Assembly: GCF_932526225.1 (NCBI RefSeq)
Contig: NC_064046.1
Span: forward strand, 5,319,306-5,383,305
Length of the DNA: 64,000 bases
Direction of reading: 5' to 3'
Origin: Nematostella vectensis
Lineage: Eukaryota; Cnidaria; Anthozoa; Actiniaria; Edwardsiidae
Below are positions 1 to 9,894 of the stretch, in pieces. The notes under the pieces were generated by a model that was not told the origin of the DNA, made no database searches, and was given only the letters and a program-made list of their open reading frames with translations. Both the position numbers and the translations under genes were made by a program. The stretch's first letter is position 1. The number at the start of each line of letters is the position of its first letter.

Positions 1-138
1 CGTCTTTTCTATGATGTAGTGTATAATTTTCCTTATTCGAGTCCTGGGAGGGTCCCTGTCTTTGCATAATATTTGATGTCAACGCTATTTGTTTCACGCG
101 AGGTGATTTACTTATTCCAAAATTACAACATTAATTCT

Positions 139-188
139 AGCCCTGTGGCCCAATATATACGACGCCTGACTACGGATCAGGAGATTCC
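139..188 (+). pseudogene. Truncated tRNA 5' two-thirds (class C)
   Basis: Starts AGCCCTGTGGCCCAATATA, keeps loop CTACGGA and ends abruptly at GATTCC, joined directly to GTAACATCAG and the next copy. It has no T arm or 3' acceptor strand, so it lacks the B box. The same truncation sits 58 nt before almost every class B copy, so the pair has been copied as one module of the type IV spacer. Confidence 0.85.
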
Positions 189-196
189 GTAACATC

Positions 197-269
197 AGCT
201 CTATGGCCCAATGGATAAGTCGCCTGATTAGGGATCAGGAGATTCGAGGTTAGAGTCCTGGCAGGGTCT
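197..269 (+). pseudogene. tRNA-Arg-derived pseudogene class B (AGG or related loop)
   Basis: Representative of a class that begins AGC(C/T)CTATGGCCC and has loop ATAGGGA or TTAGGGA (anticodon AGG), T arm CGAGGTTAGAGTCC (C56 to A breaks the B box) and discriminator T. Copy starts: 197, 1007, 1818, 2629, 3440, 4251, 5062, 5873, 7373, 8028, 8901, 9711, 10875, 11748, 12558, 13568, 15514, 17047, 20552, 22085, 24962, 26834, 27707, 28362, 29235, 30045, 31209, 35690, 37357, 41144, 42635, 44252, 45558, 49853, 53652, 56382, 57717, 61757, 63424. Loops drift further in some: TCAGGGA at 8901 and 11748, TTAAGGA at 9711. A truncated partner lies 58 nt upstream of nearly every one. Confidence 0.85.
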
Positions 270-534
270 CTGATTTTTGCTTCCTCCTTTTCTATCCTGA
301 TCCTTGGCATAATAATTTTACTCCTGGCGATTTGCGTCTCGCAATGTGCGTACTAAGTTCGAAATACTACTTTAACGTCGTCCTTGTGGCCCAATGGATA
401 AGACGCCTGACTACGGATCAGGAGATTCCAGGTTCGAGTCCTGGCAGGGTCGCTGATTTTTTCCTCGTTTTTTTGAATCGGCGATTTGCGTCTGCCAATG
501 TGATGTACTAAGTTCGAAATACTACATCAACGTC

Positions 535-607
535 GACCTTGTGGCCCAATGGATAAGGCGCCTGACTACGGATCAGGAGATTCCAGGTTCGAATCCTGAC
601 AGGGTCG
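535..607 (+). tRNA. tRNA-Arg(ACG), HOR unit 1, GACC type
   Basis: Full acceptor and anticodon arm. T loop is TTCGAAT and the outer T-stem pair is C-A, the only clear defect relative to 17895-17967. Confidence 0.8.
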
Positions 608-689
608 CTGATTTTTGCCTCCTTCTTTTGAATCGGCGAATTGCGTCTGCCAACGTAATTTTCTAAGTTCGAAATACTACGTCAACATC

Positions 690-762
690 TGCCTTGTGGC
701 CCAATGGATAAGGCGCCTGACTACGGATTAGGAGATTCTAGGTTTGAGTCCTGACAGGATTG
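690..762 (+). pseudogene. tRNA-Arg-derived copy class E (ATTAGG stem, TTTGAGT loop)
   Basis: Anticodon ACG is kept, but the T arm is CTAGG-TTTGAGT-CCTGA (C56 to T, outer pair lost) and the acceptor 3' strand is CAGGATT, which pairs poorly. Starts: 690, 1501, 2312, 3123, 3934, 4745, 5556, 6367, 7711, 9394, 10558, 12241, 13251, 16730, 21768, 26517, 28045, 29728, 30892, 35373, 61440. At 7711 and 28045 the anticodon stem is the standard CCTGA/TCAGG. At 1501 and 2312 it is CCTAA/TTAGG, and elsewhere mostly CCTGA/TTAGG. Confidence 0.8.
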
Positions 763-845
763 CTAATTTTTGCTTCCTTCTTCTTAATCGTGATAATTTT
801 GTTAGCTGTTCGTTTTTTCTATGATGTAGTGTATAATTTTCCTTA

Positions 846-865
846 TTCGAGTCCCGGGAGGGTCC
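846..865 (+). pseudogene. Fossil tRNA 3' half in type IV spacer
   Basis: TTCGAGTCCCGGGAGGGTCC matches the T loop to acceptor end of the standard gene. Upstream (TATGATGTAGTGTATAATTT) no tRNA 5' half can be recognised. It recurs in every type IV spacer, less decayed where it reads TTCGAATCCCGGCAGGGTCC (for example near 9551, 12397 and 16887). Confidence 0.7.
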
Positions 866-1190
866 CTGTCTTTGCATAATATTTGATGTCAACGCTATTT
901 GTTTCACGCGAGGTGATTTACTTATTCCAAAATTACAACATTAACCTCAGCCCTGTGGCCCAATATAAACGACGCCTGACTACGGATCAGGAGATTCCGT
1001 AACATCAGCCCTATGGCCCAATGGATAAGTCGCCTGAATAGGGATCAGGAGATTCGAGGTTAGAGTCCTGGCAGGGTCTCTGATTTTTTCTTCCTTCTTT
1101 TCTATCCTGATCCTTGGCATAATAATTTTACTCCTGGCGATTTGCGTCTGGCAATGTGACGTACTAAGTTCGAGATACTACTTTAACGTC

Positions 1191-1263
1191 GGCCTTGTGG
1201 CCCAATGGATAAGGCGCCTGACTACGGATCAGGAGATTCCAGGTTCGAGTCCTGGCAGGGTCG
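1191..1263 (+). tRNA. tRNA-Arg(ACG), HOR unit 2, GGCC type
   Basis: Consensus copy; differs from 17895-17967 only by A2 to G, which gives a G-T wobble in the acceptor. This GGCC form is the commonest in the window. Confidence 0.9.
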
Positions 1264-1345
1264 CTGATTTTTTCCTCGTTTTTTTGAATCGGCGATTTGC
1301 GTCTGCCAATGTGATGTACTAAGTTCGAAATACTACATCAACGTC

Positions 1346-1418
1346 GACCTTGTGGCCCAATGGATAAGGCGCCTGACTACGGATCAGGAGATTCCAGGTT
1401 CGAATCCTGACAGGGTCG
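1346..1418 (+). tRNA. tRNA-Arg(ACG), HOR unit 2, GACC type
   Basis: Same sequence class as 535-607, with TTCGAAT loop and a C-A outer T-stem pair. Confidence 0.8.
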
Positions 1419-2001
1419 CTGATTTTTGCCTCCTTCTTTTGAATCGGCGAATTGCGTCTGCCAACGTAATTTTCTAAGTTCGAAATACTACGTCAACATC
1501 TGCCTTGTGGCCCAATGGATAAGGCGCCTAACTACGGATTAGGAGATTCTAGGTTTGAGTCCTGACAGGATTGCTAATTTTTGCTTCCTTCTTCTTAATC
1601 GTGATAATTTTGTTAGCTGTTCGTTTTTTCTATGATGTAGTGTATAATTTTCCTTATTCGAGTCCCGGGAGGGTCCCTGTCTTTGCATAATATTTGATGT
1701 CAACGCTATTTGTTTCACGCGAGGTGATTTACTTATTCCAAAATTACAACATTAACCTCAGCCCTGTGGCCCAATATAAACGACGCCTGACTACGGATCA
1801 GGAGATTCCGTAACATCAGCCCTATGGCCCAATGGATAAGTCGCCTGAATAGGGATCAGGAGATTCGAGGTTAGAGTCCTGGCAGGGTCTCTGATTTTTT
1901 CTTCCTTCTTTTCTATCCTGATCCTTGGCATAATAATTTTACTCCTGGCGATTTGCGTCTGGCAATGTGACGTACTAAGTTCGAGATACTACTTTAACGT
2001 C

Positions 2002-2074
2002 GGCCTTGTGGCCCAATGGATAAGGCGCCTGACTACGGATCAGGAGATTCCAGGTTCGAGTCCTGGCAGGGTCG
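2002..2074 (+). tRNA. tRNA-Arg(ACG), HOR unit 3, GGCC type
   Basis: Consensus GGCC copy with intact boxes and G73; T-run CTGATTTTTTCC downstream. Confidence 0.9.
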
Positions 2075-2156
2075 CTGATTTTTTCCTCGTTTTTTTGAAT
2101 CGGCGATTTGCGTCTGCCAATGTGATGTACTAAGTTCGAAATACTACATCAACGTC

Positions 2157-2229
2157 GACCTTGTGGCCCAATGGATAAGGCGCCTGACTACGGATCAGGA
2201 GATTCCAGGTTCGAATCCTGACAGGGTCG
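2157..2229 (+). tRNA. tRNA-Arg(ACG), HOR unit 3, GACC type
   Basis: As 535-607. Downstream reads CTGATGTTTGCC, so the immediate T5 terminator is broken in this unit. Confidence 0.78.
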
Positions 2230-2812
2230 CTGATGTTTGCCTCCTTCTTTTGAATCGGCGAATTGCGTCTGCCAACGTAATTTTCTAAGTTCGAAATACT
2301 ACGTCAACATCTGCCTTGTGGCCCAATGGATAAGGCGCCTAACTACGGATTAGGAGATTCTAGGTTTGAGTCCTGACAGGATTGCTAATTTTTGCTTCCT
2401 TCTTCTTAATCGTGATAATTTTGTTAGCTGTTCGTTTTTTCTATGATGTAGTGTATAATTTTCCTTATTCGAGTCCCGGGAGGGTCCCTGTCTTTGCATA
2501 ATATTTGATGTCAACGCTATTTGTTTCACGCGAGGTGATTTACTTATTCCAAAATTACAACATTAACCTCAGCCCTGTGGCCCAATATAAACGACGCCTG
2601 ACTACGGATCAGGAGATTCCGTAACATCAGCCCTATGGCCCAATGGATAAGTCGCCTGAATAGGGATCAGGAGATTCGAGGTTAGAGTCCTGGCAGGGTC
2701 TCTGATTTTTTCTTCCTTCTTTTCTATCCTGATCCTTGGCATAATAATTTTACTCCTGGCGATTTGCGTCTGGCAATGTGACGTACTAAGTTCGAGATAC
2801 TACTTTAACGTC

Positions 2813-2885
2813 GGCCTTGTGGCCCAATGGATAAGGCGCCTGACTACGGATCAGGAGATTCCAGGTTCGAGTCCTGGCAGGGTCG
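2813..2885 (+). tRNA. tRNA-Arg(ACG), HOR unit 4, GGCC type
   Basis: Consensus GGCC copy. Confidence 0.9.
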
Positions 2886-2967
2886 CTGATTTTTTCCTCG
2901 TTTTTTTGAATCGGCGATTTGCGTCTGCCAATGTGATGTACTAAGTTCGAAATACTACATCAACGTC

Positions 2968-3040
2968 GACCTTGTGGCCCAATGGATAAGGCGCCTGACT
3001 ACGGATCAGGAGATTCCAGGTTCGAATCCTGACAGGGTCG
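2968..3040 (+). tRNA. tRNA-Arg(ACG), HOR unit 4, GACC type
   Basis: As 535-607. Confidence 0.8.
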
Positions 3041-3623
3041 CTGATTTTTGCCTCCTTCTTTTGAATCGGCGAATTGCGTCTGCCAACGTAATTTTCTAAG
3101 TTCGAAATACTACGTCAACATCTGCCTTGTGGCCCAATGGATAAGGCGCCTGACTACGGATTAGGAGATTCTAGGTTTGAGTCCTGACAGGATTGCTAAT
3201 TTTTGCTTCCTTCTTCTTAATCGTGATAATTTTGTTAGCTGTTCGTTTTTTCTATGATGTAGTGTATAATTTTCCTTATTCGAGTCCCGGGAGGGTCCCT
3301 GTCTTTGCATAATATTTGATGTCAACGCTATTTGTTTCACGCGAGGTGATTTACTTATTCCAAAATTACAACATTAACCTCAGCCCTGTGGCCCAATATA
3401 AACGACGCCTGACTACGGATCAGGAGATTCCGTAACATCAGCCCTATGGCCCAATGGATAAGTCGCCTGAATAGGGATCAGGAGATTCGGGGTTAGAGTC
3501 CTGGCAGGGTCTCTGATTTTTTCTTCCTTCTTTTCTATCCTGATCCTTGGCATAATAATTTTACTCCTGGCGATTTGCGTCTGGCAATGTGACGTACTAA
3601 GTTCGAGATACTACTTTAACGTC

Positions 3624-3696
3624 GGCCTTGTGGCCCAATGGATAAGGCGCCTGACTACGGATCAGGAGATTCCAGGTTCGAGTCCTGGCAGGGTCG
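3624..3696 (+). tRNA. tRNA-Arg(ACG), HOR unit 5, GGCC type
   Basis: Consensus GGCC copy. Confidence 0.9.
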
Positions 3697-3778
3697 CTGA
3701 TTTTTTCCTCGTTTTTTTGAATCGGCGATTTGCGTCTGCCAATGTGATGTACTAAGTTCGAAATACTACATCAACGTC

Positions 3779-3851
3779 GACCTTGTGGCCCAATGGATAA
3801 GGCTCCTGACTACGGATCAGGAGATTCCAGGTTCGAATCCTGACAGGGTCG
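3779..3851 (+). tRNA. tRNA-Arg(ACG), HOR unit 5, GACC type
   Basis: As 535-607 but with G26 changed to T (GGCTCCTGA). The change is private to this unit and absent from its 2,433-bp partner at 6212. Confidence 0.75.
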
Positions 3852-4434
3852 CTGATTTTTGCCTCCTTCTTTTGAATCGGCGAATTGCGTCTGCCAACGT
3901 AATTTTCTAAGTTCGAAATACTACGTCAACATCTGCCTTGTGGCCCAATGGATAACTCGCCTGACTACGGATTAGGAGATTCTAGGTTTGAGTCCTGACA
4001 GGATTGCTAATTTTTGCTTCCTTCTTCTTAATCGTGATAATTTTGTGAGCTGTTCGTTTTTTCTATGATGTAGTGTATAATTTTCCTTATTCGAGTCCCG
4101 GGAGGGTCCCTGTCTTTGCATAATATTTGATGTCAACGCTATTTGTTTCACGCGAGGTGATTTACTTATTCCAAAATTACAACATTAACCTCAGCCCTGT
4201 GGCGCAATATAAACGACGCCTGACTACGGATCAGGAGATTCCGTAACATCAGCCCTATGGCCCAATGGATAAGTCGCCTGAATAGGGATCAGGAGATTCG
4301 AGGTTAGAGTCCTGGCAGGGTCTCTGATTTTTTCTTCCTTCTTTTCTATCCTGATCCTTGGCATAATAATTTTACTCCTGGCGATTTGCGTCTGGCAATG
4401 TGACGTACTAAGTTCGAGATACTACTTTAACGTC

Positions 4435-4507
4435 GGCCTTGTGGCCCAATGGATAAGGCGCCTGACTACGGATCAGGAGATTCCAGGTTCGAGTCCTGGC
4501 AGGGTCG
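4435..4507 (+). tRNA. tRNA-Arg(ACG), HOR unit 6, GGCC type
   Basis: Consensus GGCC copy. Confidence 0.9.
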
Positions 4508-4589
4508 CTGATTTTTTCCTCGTTTTTTTGAATCGGCGATTTGCGTCTGCCAATGTGATGTACTAAGTTCGAAATACTACATCAACGTC

Positions 4590-4662
4590 GACCTTGTGGC
4601 CCAATGGATAAGGCGCCTGACTACGGATCAGGAGATTCCAGGTTCGAATCCTGACAGGGTCG
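4590..4662 (+). tRNA. tRNA-Arg(ACG), HOR unit 6, GACC type
   Basis: As 535-607. Confidence 0.8.
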
Positions 4663-5245
4663 CTGATTTTTGCCTCCTTCTTTTGAATCGGCGAATTGCG
4701 TCTGCCAACGTAATTTTCTAAGTTCGAAATACTACGTCAACATCTGCCTTGTGGCCCAATGGATAAGGCGCCTGACTACGGATTAGGAGATTCTAGGTTT
4801 GAGTCCTGACAGGATTGCTAATTTTTGCTTCCTTCTTCTTAATCGTGATAATTTTGTTAGCTGTTCGTTTTTTCTATGATGTAGTGTATAATTTTCCTTA
4901 TTCGAGTCCCGGGAGGGTCCCTGTCTTTGCATAATATTTGATGTCAACGCTATTTGTTTCACGCGAGGTGATTTACTTATTCCAAAATTACAACATTAAC
5001 CTCAGCCCTGTGGCCCAATATAAACGACGCCTGACTACGGATCAGGAGATTCCGTAACATCAGCCCTATGGCCCAATGGATAAGTCGCCTGAATAGGGAT
5101 CAGGAGATTCGAGGTTAGAGTCCTGGCAGGGTCTCTGATTTTTTCTTCCTTCTTTTCTATCCTGATCCTTGGCATAATAATTTTACTCCTGGCGATTTGC
5201 GTCTGGCAATGTGACGTACTAAGTTCGAGATACTACTTTAACGTC

Positions 5246-5318
5246 GGCCTTGTGGCCCAATGGATAAGGCGCCTGACTACGGATCAGGAGATTCCAGGTT
5301 CGAGTCCTGGCAGGGTCG
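5246..5318 (+). tRNA. tRNA-Arg(ACG), HOR unit 7, GGCC type
   Basis: Consensus GGCC copy. Confidence 0.9.
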
Positions 5319-5400
5319 CTGATTTTTTCCTCGTTTTTTTGAATCGGCGATTTGCGTCTGCCAATGTGATGTACTAAGTTCGAAATACTACATCAACGTC

Positions 5401-5473
5401 GACCTTGTGGCCCAATGGATAAGGCGCCTGACTACGGATCAGGAGATTCCAGGTTCGAATCCTGACAGGGTCG
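5401..5473 (+). tRNA. tRNA-Arg(ACG), HOR unit 7, GACC type
   Basis: As 535-607. Confidence 0.8.
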
Positions 5474-6056
5474 CTGATTTTTGCCTCCTTCTTTTGAATC
5501 GGCGAATTGCGTCTGCCAACGTAATTTTCTAAGTTCGAAATACTACGTCAACATCTGCCTTGTGGCCCAATGGATAAGGCGCCTGACTACGGATTAGGAG
5601 ATTCTAGGTTTGAGTCCTGACAGGATTGCTAATTTTTGCTTCCTTCTTCTTAATCGTGATAATTTTGTTAGCTGTTCGTTTTTTCTATGATGTAGTGTAT
5701 AATTTTCCTTATTCGAGTCCCGGGAGGGTCCCTGTCTTTGCATAATATTTGATGTCAACGCTATTTGTTTCACGCGAGGTGATTTACTTATTCCAAAATT
5801 ACAACATTAACCTCAGCCCTGTGGCCCAATATAAACGACGCCTGACTACGGATCAGGAGATTCCGTAACATCAGCCCTATGGCCCAATGGATAAGTCGCC
5901 TGAATAGGGATCAGGAGATTCGGGGTTAGAGTCCTGGCAGGGTCTCTGATTTTTTCTTCCTTCTTTTCTATCCTGATCCTTGGCATAATAATTTTACTCC
6001 TGGCGATTTGCGTCTGGCAATGTGACGTACTAAGTTCGAGATACTACTTTAACGTC

Positions 6057-6129
6057 GGCCTTGTGGCCCAATGGATAAGGCGCCTGACTACGGATCAGGA
6101 GATTCCAGGTTCGAGTCCTGGCAGGGTCG
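6057..6129 (+). tRNA. tRNA-Arg(ACG), HOR unit 8, GGCC type
   Basis: Consensus GGCC copy. Confidence 0.9.
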
Positions 6130-6211
6130 CTGATTTTTTCCTCGTTTTTTTGAATCGGCGATTTGCGTCTGCCAATGTGATGTACTAAGTTCGAAATACT
6201 ACATCAACGTC

Positions 6212-6284
6212 GACCTTGTGGCCCAATGGATAAGGCGCCTGACTACGGATCAGGAGATTCCAGGTTCGAATCCTGACAGGGTCG
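6212..6284 (+). tRNA. tRNA-Arg(ACG), HOR unit 8, GACC type
   Basis: As 535-607. The left edge of the 5.5-kb block repeated at 26427 falls in its T arm, near 6277. Confidence 0.8.
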
Positions 6285-6683
6285 CTGATTTTTGCCTCCT
6301 TCTTTTGAATCGGCGAATTGCGTCTGCCAACGTAATTTTCTAAGTTCGAAATACTACGTCAACATCTGCCTTGTGGCCCAATGGATAACTCGCCTGACTA
6401 CGGATTAGGAGATTCTAGGTTTGAGTCCTGACAGGATTGCTAATTTTTGCTTCCTTCTTCTTAATCGTGATAATTTTGTTAGCTGTTCGTTTTTTCTATG
6501 ATGTAGTGTATAATTTTCCTTATTCGAGTCCCGGGAGGGTCCCTGTCTTTGCATAATATTTGATGTCAACGCTATTTGTTTCACGCGAGGTGATTTACTT
6601 ATTCCAAAATTACAACATTAACCTCAGCCCTGTGGCGCAATATAAACGACGCCTGACTACGGATCAGGAGATTCCGTAACATC

Positions 6684-6756
6684 AGCCCTATGGCCCAATG
6701 GATAAGTCGCCTGAATAGGGATCAGGAGATTCCAGGTTCGAGTCCTGGCAGGGTCG
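6684..6756 (+). tRNA. Chimeric tRNA-like gene, AGG anticodon with intact B box
   Basis: The 5' part is the AGG-loop pseudogene class (AGCCCTATGGCCC, loop ATAGGGA) and the 3' part from GATTCC onward is the standard gene (T arm, CAGGGTCG). The paralogous block at 26834-27090 still has both parents, an AGG pseudogene and an intact ACG gene 184 bp apart. This copy therefore looks like the product of a 184-bp deletion between adjacent tRNAs. Anticodon AGG would read CCU (Pro) and the arginine element C35 is lost. Acceptor pairing is imperfect, so function is doubtful. Confidence 0.6.
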
Positions 6757-6835
6757 CTGGTTTTGACTCGATTTTTTCTTATAGTGATTATCTCGATTTC
6801 TGTTAGTCTTTTCTATGATGTAAATTATAATTTTT

Positions 6836-6859
6836 CAGGTTAAAGTGCTGGTAGGGTCG
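6836..6859 (+). pseudogene. Fossil tRNA 3' half in type III spacer
   Basis: CAGGTTAAAGTGCTGG followed by TAGGGTCG aligns to the standard T arm and acceptor with a few changes. It occurs in each type III spacer, about 100 nt before the class D copy. This shows that the long spacers are old units whose tRNA has eroded. Confidence 0.65.
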
Positions 6860-6936
6860 CCGTCTTTGTATAATATTTTGGGCTATTTGCTACGGGCAAT
6901 GTGACGTACTAATTACAAGTTTACAACAGTAACCTC

Positions 6937-7009
6937 GGCCCTGTGGCCCAATGGATAAGTGGCCTTACTACGGATCAGGAGATTCGAGGTTAGAGTCCTG
7001 GCAGGGTCT
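6937..7009 (+). pseudogene. tRNA-Arg-derived pseudogene class D (GTGGCCTTACTACGG)
   Basis: Acceptor GGCCCTG and A box are good and the loop is CTACGGA, but the anticodon stem is CCTTA/TCAGG (one mispair) and the T arm is CGAGGTTAGAGTCC with discriminator T. Starts: 6937, 8465, 11312, 15951, 17636, 18148, 19560, 20989, 22674, 23186, 25997, 27271, 28799, 31646, 32277, 33205, 34412, 36921, 38443, 39685, 54923, 58936, 60635, 62988. Each follows a type III spacer. Confidence 0.82.
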
Positions 7010-7120
7010 CTGATTTTTGCTTCCTTCTTTTCTATCCTGATCCTTGGCATAATAATTTTACTTCTGGCGATTTGCGTCTGGCAATGTGACGTACTAAGTT
7101 AGAGATACTACTTTAACGTC

Positions 7121-7172
7121 GGCCTTGTGGCCCAATGGATAAGGCGCCTGACTACGGATCAGGAGATTCCAG
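7121..7172 (+). pseudogene. tRNA 5' part fused to type IV spacer inside the T arm
   Basis: Standard through GATTCCAG, then TTCGAGTTTTTTCTATGATG of a type IV spacer, with a second T loop (TTCGAATCCCGGCAGGGTCC) about 40 nt on. This looks like a recombination join between the T loop of a gene and a spacer. The join recurs at 8649, 11496, 24345, 27455, 31830, 37105 and 63172. Confidence 0.7.
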
Positions 7173-7555
7173 TTCGAGTTTTTTCTATGATGTAGTGTAT
7201 ATTTTTCCTAGTTCGAATCCCGGCAGGGTCCCTGTCTTTGCATAATATTTGATGTCAACGCTATTTGTTTCACGCGAGGTGATTTACTTATTCCAAAATT
7301 ACAACATTAATTCCAGCCCTGTGGCCCAATATATACGACGCCTGACTACGGATCAGGAGATTCCGTAACATCAGCTCTATGGCCCAATGGATAAGTCGCC
7401 TGATTAGGGATCAGGAGATTCGAGGTTAGAGTCCTGGCAGGGTCTCTGATTTTTGCTTCCTTCTTTTCTATCCTGATCCTTGGCATAATAATTTTACTCC
7501 TGGCGATTTGCGTCTCGCAATGTGCGTACTAAGTTCGAAACACTACATCAACGTC

Positions 7556-7628
7556 GACCTTGTGGCCCAATGGATAAGGCGCTTGACTACGGATCAGGAG
7601 ATTCCAGGTTCGAGTCCTGGCAGGGTCG
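7556..7628 (+). tRNA. tRNA-Arg(ACG), GACC type
   Basis: All stems paired; the anticodon stem is CTTGA/TCAGG with one T-G wobble. Perfect T arm, G73, T5 terminator. Paralogue at 27890. Confidence 0.92.
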
Positions 7629-7632
7629 CTGA

Positions 7633-7637
7633 TTTTT
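7633..7637 (+). terminator. Pol III T5 terminator, type I spacer
   Basis: T5 starts 5 nt after the last base of the 7556-7628 gene. This is the commonest terminator form in the array. Confidence 0.7.
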
Positions 7638-8211
7638 GCCTCCTTCTTTTGAATCGGCGAATTGCGTCTGCCAACGTAATTTACTAAGTTCGAAATACTA
7701 CGTCAACATCGGCCTTGTGGCCCAATGGATAAGGCGCCTGACTACGGATCAGGAGATTCTAGGTTTGAGTCCTGACAGGATTGCTAATTTTTGCTTCCTT
7801 CTTCTTAATCGTGATAATTTTGTTAGCTGTTCGTTTTTTCTATGATGTAGTGTATAATTTTCCTTATTCGAGTCCCAGGAGGGTCCCTGTCTTTGCATAA
7901 TATTTGATGTCAACGCTATTTGTTTCACGCGAGGTGATTTACTTATTCCAAAATTACAACATTAACCTCAGCCCTGTGGCCCAAAATAAACGACGCCTGA
8001 CTACGGATCAGGAGATTCCGTAACATCAGCCCTATGGCCCAATGGATAAGTCGCCTGAATAGGGATCAGGAGATTCGAGGTTAGAGTCCTGGCAGGGTCT
8101 CTGATTTTTTCTTCCTTCTTTTCTATCCTGATCCTTGGCATAATAATTTTACTCCTGGCGATTTGCGTCTGGCAATGTGACGTACTAAGTTCGAGATACT
8201 ACTTTAACGTC

Positions 8212-8284
8212 GGCCTTGTGGCCAAATGGATAAGGCGCCTGACTACGGATCAGGAGATTCCAGGTTCGAGTCCTGGCAGGGTCG
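8212..8284 (+). tRNA. tRNA-Arg(ACG), A13 variant
   Basis: GGCC type with C13 to A (TGGCCAAATGG). The A box still fits the consensus and the D stem is unaffected. Confidence 0.82.
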
Positions 8285-9238
8285 CTGGTTTTGCCTCGAT
8301 TTTTTCTTATAGTGATTATTTCGATTTCTGTTAGTCTTTTCTATGATGTAAAGTATAATTTTTCAGGTTAAAGTGCTGGTAGGGTCGCCGTCTTTGTATA
8401 ATATTTTGGGCTATTTGCTACGGGCAATGTGACGTACTAATTACAAGTTTACAACAGTAACCTCGGCCCTGTGGCCCAATGGATAAGTGGCCTTACTACG
8501 GATCAGGAGATTCGAGGTTAGAGTCCTGGCAGGGTCTCTGATTTTTGCTTCCTTCTTTTCTATCCTGATCCTTGGCATAATAATTTTACTTCTGGCGATT
8601 TGCGTCTGGCAATGTGACGTACTAAGTTAGAGATACTACTTTAACGTCGGCCTTGTGGCCCAATGGATAAGGCGCCTCACTACGGATCAGGAGATTCCAG
8701 TTCGAGTTTTTTCTATGATGTAGTGTATATTTTTCCTAGTTCGAATCCCGGCAGGGTCCCTGTCTTTGCATAATATTTGATGTCAACGCTATTTGTTTCA
8801 CGCGAGGTGATTTACTTATTCCAAAATTACAACATTAATTCCAGCCCTGTGGCCCAATATATACGACGCCTGACTACGGATCAGGAGATTCCGTAACATC
8901 AGCTCTATGGCCCAATGGATAAGTCGCCTGATCAGGGATCAGGAGATTCGAGGTTAATGTCCTGGCAGGGTCTCTGATTTTTGCTTCCTTCTTTTCTATC
9001 CTGATCCTTGGCATAATAATTTTACTCCTGGCGATTTGCGTCTCGCAATGTGCGTACTAAGTCCGAAATACTACTTTAACGTCGTCCTTGTGGCCCAATG
9101 GATAAGGCGCCTGACTACGGATCAGGAGATTCCAGGTTCTAGTCCTGGCAGGGTCGCTGATTTTTTCCTCGTTTTTTTGAATCGGCGATTTGCGTCTGCC
9201 AATGTGATGTACTAAGTTGGAAATACTACATCAACGTC

Positions 9239-9311
9239 GACCTTGTGGCCCAATGGATAAGGCGCCTGACTACGGATCAGGAGATTCCAGGTTCGAGTCC
9301 TGACAGGGTCG
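9239..9311 (+). tRNA. tRNA-Arg(ACG), GACC type
   Basis: Perfect acceptor and B box; outer T-stem pair C-A (CCTGA). Confidence 0.82.
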
Positions 9312-9894
9312 CTGATTTTTGCCTCCTTCTTTTGAATCGGCGAATTGCGTCTGCCAACGTAATTAACTAAGTTCGAAATACTACGTCAACATCGGCCTTG
9401 TGGCCCAATGGATAAGGCGCCTGACTACGGATTAGGAGATTGTAGGTTTGAGTCCTGACAGGATTGCTAATTTTTGCTTCCTTCTTCTTAATCGTGATAA
9501 TTTTGTTAGCTGTTCGTTTTTTCTATGATGTAGTGTATAATTTTTCTTGTTCGAATCCCGGCAGGGTCCCTGTCTTTGCATAATATTTGATGTCAACGCT
9601 ATTTGTTTCACGCGAGGTGATTTACTTATTCCAAAATTACAACATTAATTCCAGCCCTGTGGCCCAATATATACGACGCCTGACTACGGATCAGGAGATT
9701 CCGTAACATCAGCCCTATGGCCCAATGGATAAGTCGCCTGATTAAGGATCAGGAGATTCGAGGTTAGTGTCCTGGCAGGGTCTCTGATTTTTGCTTCCTT
9801 TTTTTCTATCCTGATCCTTGGCATAAAAAGTTTACTCCTGGCGATTTGCGTCTGCCAATGTGAGGTACTAACTTCGAGAATTTACTTCAACGTC

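Larger units (their letters stand above)
1..6740 (+). repeat. 811-bp higher-order repeat, eight units plus a partial
   Basis: Units start at 1 (810 bp, one base short), 811, 1622, 2433, 3244, 4055, 4866, 5677 and 6488 (partial). Each holds, in order: a fossil tRNA 3' half; a truncated tRNA; an AGG-loop pseudogene; a GGCC-type gene; a GACC-type gene; and a degenerate ATTAGG copy. Units 3244 and 5677 share private variants (GATTCGGGG, GATAACTCGC), and 4055 and 6488 share GTGGCGCAATA. A second period of 2,433 bp (three units) therefore overlies the 811-bp one. Confidence 0.93.

Noticed and set aside
826-841. TATA-like GTATAATTTT as a Pol II promoter
   Set aside because: It lies in a type IV spacer directly before a fossil tRNA 3' half and has no gene downstream; more likely eroded tRNA sequence.
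1-6740. CRISPR array
   Set aside because: The repeated element is a folded tRNA, the spacers are themselves repeated, and periods are 155-811 bp.
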